Positions 1 to 4,980 of a stretch of DNA of 8,810 bases are shown here, in pieces. Origin of the DNA: Rickettsiales bacterium (lineage in GTDB: Bacteria; Pseudomonadota; Alphaproteobacteria; Rickettsiales; UBA1997); assembly GCA_947455365.1 (NCBI GenBank), contig CANGNU010000032.1:1-8810 (forward strand). The letters are read 5' to 3'. Position numbers and translations under genes: made by a program. Position 1 is the stretch's first letter. Each line of letters begins with the position of its first letter. Under the pieces are notes generated by a model. The model worked only from the letters and a program-made list of their open reading frames with translations. It made no database searches and had not been told where the DNA came from.

Positions 1-435
1 AGCAAACAAACTGCAGCCGAGCTGGTTTATGAAAGGTCTGATGGCAATTTGCCTTTTATGGGAATGAAATCTTGCGATAAAAAAACTGAAAAATTGATTA
101 CTAAAAAAGATTCTGAAATTGGCAAAAATTATTTAGATGAGAACGAAATTAAATTGCTTGGGCTTTTGGTTGAGCAATATTTGGCATTTGCTGAAACGAT
201 GGCAAATCAAAGAATTGCAATGTATATGAAAGATTGGATTGAAAGGCTTGATGCAATTTTACAACTTAACGGCAGAGAAATTTTAAAACATGCAGGAAAA
301 ATAAGTCACAAAATTGCCGTTGAAAAATCGGGAAATGAATATCAAAAATTTAAGGAAGTTCAAAAAAAGAATGAAAAAAAAGAGAGCTTGAAAGAGCTTG
401 AAAATGATATTAAAAATATAACAAAACTGAAATAG
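1..435 (+). CDS. RhuM-family protein, C-terminal part (5' end outside the window)
   Basis: The frame is open from base 1 and ends at TAG 433-435, so 144 residues of the C-terminal part are visible; a TTG at 49 is internal, not the start. Residues encoded before it (SKQTAAELVYERSDGNLPFM) continue the family pattern. The RhuM signature is clear: an AAELVYERSD-like segment, then a 'KNYLDENEIKLLGLLVEQYL' segment, then AMYMKDWIERLDAILQLN, then GREILKHAGKISHKIA and a lysine-rich, coiled-coil-like tail. These match the conserved C-terminal region of the Virulence_RhuM family, named after a Salmonella pathogenicity island 3 gene; the biochemical role is unsettled, and members are common in accessory and island DNA. 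The full family length is roughly 330-350 aa, so more than half lies upstream. It converges on the chalcone-isomerase-like gene. The family call is confident; a role in virulence here is not implied. Confidence 0.88.
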   Translation, partial: SKQTAAELVYERSDGNLPFMGMKSCDKKTEKLITKKDSEIGKNYLDENEIKLLGLLVEQYLAFAETMANQRIAMYMKDWIERLDAILQLNGREILKHAGKISHKIAVEKSGNEYQKFKEVQKKNEKKESLKELENDIKNITKLK

Positions 436-566
436 AATTTTGGTATGCGCAAGATTTGCAAAAATTGCTCGTACTAAGTAACCTTGCGAAGCCTGTAAAT
501 ATAAGCCTTCAGACCATTTCGTTGACGCCAACAAAATGGTAAAGCCAAACAGCTCTTCGAAAGCAT
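436..566. repeat. Convergent intergenic region, possible dispersed palindromic element
   Basis: This 131-base stretch separates the convergent RhuM-family and chalcone-isomerase-like genes. It is richer in G+C and in short dyads than the flanking genes: besides the strong stem-loop at 513-540 there are smaller inverted pairs such as GCAA/TTGC near 454-464 and GAAG/CTTC near 488-510. The minus strand stays open through it without resembling a known protein. Together with the non-canonical tail of the neighbouring chalcone-isomerase-like protein, this suggests a short dispersed palindromic element of the kind known from Rickettsia genomes. That reading is an inference: only one copy is visible in the window. 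Confidence 0.3.
513..540. other. Strong stem-loop between convergent genes
   Basis: ACCATTT (513-519) pairs with AAATGGT (534-540) and GTTG (521-524) pairs with CAAC (529-532), around a 4-base loop ACGC, with one C/A mismatch between the two stem blocks. This gives 11 base pairs in a 28-base element. Neither strand has a T-run after the stem, so it is not a textbook intrinsic terminator. It sits between the ends of two convergent genes and could still halt or stabilise both transcripts, or be the core of a palindromic repeat. Confidence 0.6.
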
Positions 567-1193
567 TTATGACTTTGCTGGCAAGCTGCGCAACCCAAGA
601 AGCTTTTTAGTTATTTTTGGATATGATCCATTTTCATCAAGCCAAATATCAACAAAAAGTCGCGCAAACTTAAGGTTAGAAATTTTGCCCGTCAGTTCAT
701 TGTTATGAAACATCAAAACCCCCTTCGATGGAACAAAAATTGCAATTTTTTCATCACCTTTTTTGACCGAATTAAAAATTTCTGTAAGTTGCTTGATATA
801 GCTGGCTTCTTCGCCCGAACTAATTTTGTGAAGTGATTTAATTTCAGAAAGCGATCTTTTTACAAGATCTTCGCGACTAAAATTCATGTTATATTTAATT
901 TGAATAGCGAATGTTTTGTTATAAGAAAAATTCGCATCTTCCGACCATAAAAAAATATCATAAACCTTAAGTCCAAAAAATTTAAGTTTGGACGAACCAA
1001 TAAGAACTGGGTCTTTAATAATATTTTGCAGTGAAGCGGGAATATTTTTTTCTGAGGCACTGTCTGAGGCGCTGTCTGAGGCGCTGTCTGAGGCGCTGGC
1101 TGAGGCGCTAACTGAGGCGCTGGCGGTTTTTACAACAAAATTAGACATCAAGGCCAAAAAAAGAACCAAGAAAATCTTTATCAAATTTCTCAT
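567..1193 (-). CDS. Exported chalcone-isomerase-like protein (Chalcone_3 type)
   Basis: This 208-aa protein starts at ATG 1193-1191. Residues 1-26 form a Sec signal peptide: Arg/Lys at the start, a hydrophobic stretch IFLVLFLALM, and a likely signal peptidase cut after TASA. Residues 27-47 are a low-complexity Ser/Ala/Asp linker encoded by a 12-bp tandem repeat. From about residue 49 the fold matches bacterial chalcone-isomerase-like proteins: LIGSSKLKFFGLKVYDIFLW, then a KYNMNFSREDLVKRSLSEI segment, IAIFVPSKGVLMFHNNEL, and FARLFVDIWLDE near the C-terminus. Plant chalcone isomerase closes flavanones; bacterial relatives of this type are thought to be non-catalytic or fatty-acid-binding, so no enzymatic reaction is assigned. 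Family members usually end close to the KKLLG motif; here an LRSLPAKS tail follows. It lies 10 bases downstream of the transporter stop on the same strand, so the two are probably one operon. Its ribosome binding site is weak. Confidence 0.82.
   Translation of the reverse strand: MRNLIKIFLVLFLALMSNFVVKTASASVSASASASDSASDSASDSASEKNIPASLQNIIKDPVLIGSSKLKFFGLKVYDIFLWSEDANFSYNKTFAIQIKYNMNFSREDLVKRSLSEIKSLHKISSGEEASYIKQLTEIFNSVKKGDEKIAIFVPSKGVLMFHNNELTGKISNLKFARLFVDIWLDENGSYPKITKKLLGLRSLPAKS
1051..1122. repeat. 12-bp tandem repeat, six copies, inside the chalcone-isomerase-like gene
   Basis: Six head-to-tail units start at 1051, 1063, 1075, 1087, 1099 and 1111. The consensus is TCTGAGGCGCTG; the unit at 1051 has one change, the three after it are identical, and the units at 1099 and 1111 differ by one or two bases. 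On the minus strand each unit encodes four residues of an SASD/SASA-type linker directly after the signal peptide. Because 12 is a multiple of three, gain or loss of units changes the linker length without breaking the frame. The unit is more G+C-rich than the surrounding DNA. Confidence 0.95.
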
Positions 1194-1203
1194 AAAATTT
1201 TTT

Positions 1204-2496
1204 CTAATTCAAATTGAACGACATTAGATTTTTTGTAAAATAATTAAGGCTGAAGATTGTAAGTATTTTTAAAATACATGGCAATAGCGCATAAACAAAT
1301 GAGATGTGGTTGATTGAATTACTTGCGCTGACTCCGGGTTGATAGCCTGACATTCCAAGAAAAATTAAACTGCTTGAAGCCGCAATCATTAAGCCAAGTT
1401 TTGTTACCAAATTCCACAAAGAAAAATAAGATGAGGTCATTTCTTTTTTATTGGCAATAATCTTGGCCAAAATTGCCGGCGGAGTGATTAAATCTGCGCC
1501 AAGGCAGGCTCCTGATAAAAAGCAAACAAGATAAAAATAATTGGCATTTTGGGCGGTTAAAAAATAGGCAAAAAAGAAAGTTATTACCGAAAATGAAATT
1601 GACAAAATCCAAGATTTAACCATGCCAAATTTGTTTGAAAGATATTTCCACAGCGGAATAAAAAGGCATGCCGAAATAAAATAGAGCGACAAAAATAATC
1701 CCAAACTTTCTTCTTTTTGCAAAACATCGCGAATATAAAAATTTAGATTTGCCGCTGGCAAGCTTACTGCAACAGAGTTCAATAAAAATATTCCTAAAAA
1801 AAACAAAAATTTTCTATCTTGCAAAATTTCAAAAAATTTTAATTTGAATGTCGAAATTTTGGTTGAAATTATATTTTCTGTTTTTACTTTGCGAAAAAAT
1901 GCAAAAGTTGCAACCAGCATTAAGCCTACAAAAACAAGGCTTAAAACCGAATATAATGAATTGGGATTGAGGTGAAAAAAATAAATAAACGAGGTGGGTA
2001 ACAAGAAAGCAAAAATCATGCCAACTACTCCAAGCATTTCTTTGGCAGAGTTTATGGCGATTCTTTCTTGATCATTTTTGGCAATTATTGCGGCAAGAGA
2101 CTCAAAATTTATAACAACAAAATTGAAACAGCTATAAGTTGTGGTAAGAAATATTATAAACCAAATAATTGATAAGCCTTGATTGAGAAAGGCTGGCGGG
2201 TTAAAAACCAAATAAAAACTTAGGCAAAGAAAAGATGACGCTATATAAATAATTTTTTTATGACTGATTCCTTTTTGTGAAAGTGAGTCAGAAAAATAAC
2301 CGATAAACGGGTCTTGCACAGCATCAATAATGCGGATAAAAATTAACAAAAATCCAATTGTTGCAAGATTGATATCAAATTCTCTGGCATAAAAATCACT
2401 GATATTAAGATAAATTGGAATTCCAACAAACGCTAGAGGTAAGGCCAAAAACGAGAATGATAAAATTTGTGATCTTGATATTTTTTGAATGGTCAT
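1204..2496 (-). CDS. MFS transporter, GPH/MelB-like (glycoside-pentoside-hexuronide type)
   Basis: The protein is 430 aa from ATG 2496-2494 and is very hydrophobic, with about 12 membrane segments. The N-terminal region carries the MelB/COG2211 pattern: LALPLAFVGIPIYLNISDFYAREF in helix 1 and, around the helix 2-3 loop, RIIDAVQDPFIGYFSD, where the DxxxDPxxGxxSD motif is the hallmark of this branch. A second, weaker copy of the six-helix half follows from about residue 220. Family members move sugars or other small solutes with Na+ or H+, but this subgroup occurs beside lipid and chalcone-isomerase-like genes and its substrate is unknown. The start is uncertain. ATG 2496 gives the usual family N-terminus but has no Shine-Dalgarno; TTG 2520-2518, in the same frame, has GAGG (2530-2527) six bases upstream and would add eight residues. 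It is the first gene of a two-gene minus-strand operon. Confidence 0.85.
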   Translation of the reverse strand: MTIQKISRSQILSFSFLALPLAFVGIPIYLNISDFYAREFDINLATIGFLLIFIRIIDAVQDPFIGYFSDSLSQKGISHKKIIYIASSFLCLSFYLVFNPPAFLNQGLSIIWFIIFLTTTYSCFNFVVINFESLAAIIAKNDQERIAINSAKEMLGVVGMIFAFLLPTSFIYFFHLNPNSLYSVLSLVFVGLMLVATFAFFRKVKTENIISTKISTFKLKFFEILQDRKFLFFLGIFLLNSVAVSLPAANLNFYIRDVLQKEESLGLFLSLYFISACLFIPLWKYLSNKFGMVKSWILSISFSVITFFFAYFLTAQNANYFYLVCFLSGACLGADLITPPAILAKIIANKKEMTSSYFSLWNLVTKLGLMIAASSSLIFLGMSGYQPGVSASNSINHISFVYALLPCILKILTIFSLNYFTKNLMSFNLN

Positions 2497-2548
2497 GGGG
2501 AAATAATAAAAAGTAATCAACAAAAACCTCAGCTATCAGTGTTTAAAC

Positions 2549-2554
2549 ATTATA
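2549..2554 (-). promoter_or_regulatory. Candidate -10 box for the transporter operon
   Basis: Read on the minus strand this is a perfect TATAAT. It lies about 25-30 bases upstream of the GAGG/TTG start region and about 53 bases upstream of ATG 2496. No good -35 box lies 16-18 bases further upstream; the nearest candidates are poor (TTTCTA or TATTTC), and TTGATT at 2569-2564 is too close. In DNA this AT-rich a TATAAT arises easily by chance, so confidence is limited. Confidence 0.3.
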
Positions 2555-2654
2555 TTGAAAAAAAATCAATAGAAATAATATTACCGCGCAAATACAACTT
2601 ACAATAGCCTACAAGCGCTACTCTATTATCATCTAGCTTAAACTTAAATTATTA

Positions 2655-2683
2655 TTGGTTTTTCAAAATAATTTAGCTATAAT
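2655..2683 (+). promoter_or_regulatory. sigma70-type promoter for the 2717-4673 gene pair
   Basis: TTGGTT at 2655-2660 and a perfect TATAAT at 2678-2683 are separated by exactly 17 bases. Transcription would begin near 2690, giving a short leader of about 27 bases before ATG 2717. No Shine-Dalgarno is seen in that leader (it reads mostly A and T), so initiation on the first gene probably depends on low structure rather than on a strong ribosome site. Confidence 0.55.
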
Positions 2684-2716
2684 CTTGCTTTCATTCTTAC
2701 AATAAAATTTTTATTT

Positions 2717-3436
2717 ATGTTACAAGCAGCAAATCAGGTAGACTTTTCGCGCCCAAAAAAATATTTTGATAATCCAAATCCTAGCAATAGAGCAAATCTT
2801 GCTCTACAAAAACTTGAGGCAGGGGAAAAGCTTAACCAAAGAGATGTTGCAAATGCCTGTGAAGATTTTTTCCCAAATCAAGTTTACAATTTACGGGCTG
2901 AAAAAGGTCAAAGAGATGAAGCCCTTGATCTTGCAGCTAGCGCAGTTCTTAACAATGGTAAGGCAATAAAAGAACAGCTTTTGCAAAATGATCAAAACGC
3001 CGCAAATGCAGGTGCAGAGCAATCAAATGAAGGCAATTCTAAAGAAAATACCACGAAAGATATTCCAAAAATATCGGGTGGCACAATGGCGCACATTATC
3101 AAAAAAATTAACGAGATGCTAAATGGCAAATCTGGCGATGAACATCAAGAAGCGGCCGAAAATTTTAGCGCCTTATTTGAGGTTTTAGAATTGCCAACCG
3201 TCGTAGAAAAATTTGATGATGTCATGAAGCATTTGGCAGAAAGCCCAGTTGCGGTGGCGGGAATAAAAGAAAATTTGCAAGGCACGAAAGGTGTGGCAAT
3301 TTTTGAAAGCGCGATTGACAGAAATTTTAACCCTGAGCAAAAAGATGCGGTTGCGGAAGTTACCCCAAGTGAGCTAGATTCTCAAAAAAAAGAAGATGCA
3401 CAAAAACATGTTCAAAAAACTGAGGTTGTAAGATAA
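2717..3436 (+). CDS. Unrecognised soluble 239-aa protein, partner of the downstream membrane protein
   Basis: I do not recognise this protein. It has no signal peptide and no membrane segment, and only one cysteine (residue 48). It appears to have two helical parts: residues about 22-85, rich in Ala, Leu, Asn and charged residues, and about 118-200, which includes MAHIIKKINEMLNGKSGDEH and FSALFEVLELPTVVEKFDDV. A polar linker rich in Asn, Glu and Gln (about 88-115) separates them, and the last 35 residues form a charged, probably disordered tail rich in Lys, Glu, Gln and Asp. The start is the first ATG after a well-placed promoter. The next gene begins 1 base after the stop, which implies translational coupling and a shared task. 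A cytosolic accessory protein or a secreted effector are both possible; nothing in the sequence decides it. The reading frame itself is well supported by length, codon use and context. Confidence 0.7.
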   Translation: MLQAANQVDFSRPKKYFDNPNPSNRANLALQKLEAGEKLNQRDVANACEDFFPNQVYNLRAEKGQRDEALDLAASAVLNNGKAIKEQLLQNDQNAANAGAEQSNEGNSKENTTKDIPKISGGTMAHIIKKINEMLNGKSGDEHQEAAENFSALFEVLELPTVVEKFDDVMKHLAESPVAVAGIKENLQGTKGVAIFESAIDRNFNPEQKDAVAEVTPSELDSQKKEDAQKHVQKTEVVR

Positions 3437-3437
3437 A

Positions 3438-4673
3438 ATGTCAAAAACTTTTTTAAATCACGAAGAGCCATTTTCTGGAATTGAAATTAACTTAGATGAA
3501 GAAATTCCAGAAACTGCAAAAAGCGCAAAATTACCAAGCGCAGCAATTGCTACTGGATCGCAAATAGTTCTTGCTTCTATTGCGTGGACAGCAGCAACCA
3601 ATGGCAGCGCTGCAATAATTGATAGCAAAAAAGGAATTTTAAATGGACTGAAAGCTGTACGGCCATCTATGGTTTTGGGTGGAGTATTGCCAATGTTGCT
3701 TTACAATTCTGGGCCAGTTGAAGTTGCAATTGCGGCGCAGAAAAAAGTTTTGGGAGAAGAAAAAAATTCCTCCGCACTTAGAGCAAGTGCCGCAGTTTTA
3801 GCGGGCGCGTCAATGGAGGCTGCAATTGGTAATCCTCTAGATTTTCTCTCAGTGCATCAAATATTAACTAGCGTAAAAACTGCTGATTATTTAGAAAAAA
3901 ATCCTCAATCAATTTTAAAATTTAGCGAAGAAGAATTACGCAAGCTTATGCCTAAAGCTTCAGCCGCGGCAAATAAAGAAGAACTTATTCAACTTGCAAA
4001 AGATAATCATTACAAAAACATTTCCTTCACTCCAAAAAATTTAGCAATTATTTCTAAAAATCTTGGTGTAAAATTAACTGTTGGCGATGTGGCAAAAAGC
4101 ATTGCGGTAATGTTTCCAACTTCTGTGGTGCGTAATTTTCCATTTTATATTGGGCTGCTTGAAGCTAATAAACCAAAAGACGATCCAAATTCTAGCATTA
4201 CCGAAACAATGATAATTTCTCTTGTTGGCGCCCTATCTACAACCATACCGAATAACGCAACTTACACGGCTGCAATTAATGTAGCCAAGGGTCAAGGAGA
4301 ATTGCAAGCTTTTACTGGCGCATTAAAAGAAAGCGCAACGCAAGCATGGCGAGAACCGCAAAAATTTGCTGCACTTATTGGCATTCGCTCGATGGCAACC
4401 TTTGCGGCAATTTGTTGTTTTAGCGACTATACAAGAGATTCTTTAAGTGGCGTCATTGATGGCATTAGCAATGTTGTGTCAAAAAGTTTTGGTTTGGAAG
4501 GTGCACTGACTGACGAAGAAAAAAAGGCGCTTGATGATCAACATTTAAAAGGCTTAAGCAATCACGAAACACAAAAATCTTTATTAGAAAAATTAAAAAC
4601 TCCAGAAAATTCTCCAAACACTACAGAAGTGGGGAAGCTTTCTGCAGATCAAAATAAAGGTAAAGGAAAATAA
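3438..4673 (+). CDS. Multi-helix membrane protein resembling a divergent mitochondrial carrier (SLC25-like)
   Basis: The 411-aa protein has a polar N-terminus (1-30), three helix pairs and a charged C-terminal tail (about 355-411). Helix pairs lie at about 34-62/73-105, 113-140/217-245 and 253-281/310-337. Several features match the three-repeat mitochondrial carrier family. Helix 3 reads AGASMEAAIGNPLDFLSVHQ, like the PxDxx[KR] signature, with Ser in place of the basic residue. Helix 4 reads FPTSVVRNFPFYIGLLEANK, matching the even-helix pattern PxxxRxxPxxxxxxxxE. Helix 5 has a Pro at 271 in the same place, and helix 6 has R317 followed by CFSDYTRD, like the usual FxxYExxK ending. Repeat 1 is the most degenerate, and an insertion of about 75 residues separates helices 3 and 4. 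In mitochondria these carriers exchange metabolites across the inner membrane; the Legionella effector LncP is a bacterial member. ATG 3438 is 1 base after the previous stop, with GAGG at 3422-3425. Being a membrane protein is fairly sure; the carrier link is inference. Confidence 0.5.
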   Translation: MSKTFLNHEEPFSGIEINLDEEIPETAKSAKLPSAAIATGSQIVLASIAWTAATNGSAAIIDSKKGILNGLKAVRPSMVLGGVLPMLLYNSGPVEVAIAAQKKVLGEEKNSSALRASAAVLAGASMEAAIGNPLDFLSVHQILTSVKTADYLEKNPQSILKFSEEELRKLMPKASAAANKEELIQLAKDNHYKNISFTPKNLAIISKNLGVKLTVGDVAKSIAVMFPTSVVRNFPFYIGLLEANKPKDDPNSSITETMIISLVGALSTTIPNNATYTAAINVAKGQGELQAFTGALKESATQAWREPQKFAALIGIRSMATFAAICCFSDYTRDSLSGVIDGISNVVSKSFGLEGALTDEEKKALDDQHLKGLSNHETQKSLLEKLKTPENSPNTTEVGKLSADQNKGKGK

Positions 4674-4908
4674 ACTTAAATAAGGGTTAGAAATTTATAA
4701 TAAATTCAACTAAATAATAAGCGTAAATTGCCTTTAAAATTGCAAAAGATTTGACCACAAAAAATAATCTGACTCAATATGAATCACCCTAAAAATATCT
4801 CTTCCACAAACTAATTATATTCTTCTTTTTCAATCATTTTTAATCAAAATTTTACTTTTAAAAAACGCCAAAAAAGAGTGGCTGTATCGGTAAAATTTTG
4901 AAATATTT
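4674..4908. other. Intergenic region before the giant surface-protein gene
   Basis: These 235 bases hold no gene on either strand. They are very AT-rich. A short AT-only palindrome (AATTTAT/ATAAATT at 4692-4706) follows the upstream operon but lacks a GC stem or a T-run, so it is not a convincing terminator. The only promoter candidate I can point to is listed separately. An in-frame TAA at 4891-4893 limits how far upstream the next gene can begin. Confidence 0.6.
4751..4780 (+). promoter_or_regulatory. Weak candidate promoter for the giant surface-protein gene
   Basis: TTGACC at 4751-4756 is a good -35 box. Eighteen bases later comes CAATAT (4775-4780), which matches the -10 consensus at only three positions. 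Transcription from here would leave a leader of about 120 bases before the GTG start. Such matches are frequent in DNA of this composition. Confidence 0.2.
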
Positions 4909-4980
4909 GTGAGAAAAAGTTGGTTATTAAAATTACTGTTGGTTTACTTTTTTTGGCAAAGTTCTTTTGAGGCTTTCGCA
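4909..4980 (+). other. Signal peptide of the giant surface protein
   Basis: Twenty-four codons: a short basic start (Val-Arg-Lys), a hydrophobic core WLLKLLLVYFFW, a polar QSSFE stretch and an Ala-Phe-Ala cleavage box before IPAY. The length is typical for Sec export, not the extended signal of some large autotransporters. Confidence 0.8.

Noticed and set aside
283..534. Minus-strand open frame of 83 codons overlapping the RhuM-family gene and the intergenic hairpin
   Set aside because: It is antisense to a confident gene for much of its length, its C-terminal half is a Phe/Ile/Leu-rich product of A-rich lysine codons read backwards, and no protein family is recognisable.
1051..1122. CRISPR-like array
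   Set aside because: The units are contiguous 12-mers without spacers and lie inside a coding region, so this is a minisatellite.
988..1227. Plus-strand open frame with an ALSE/ALAE repeat
   Set aside because: It is the antisense reading of the 12-bp repeat within the chalcone-isomerase-like gene; any tandem unit of 12 bases stays open in several frames.
2766..2969. Plus-strand open frame of 67 codons
   Set aside because: It overlaps the 239-aa gene entirely in another frame, has no recognisable family and no ribosome site.
4692..4706. Palindrome AATTTAT-A-ATAAATT as terminator of the preceding operon
   Set aside because: The stem is only A/T pairs with a 1-base centre and no T-run follows, so it cannot form a stable terminator hairpin.
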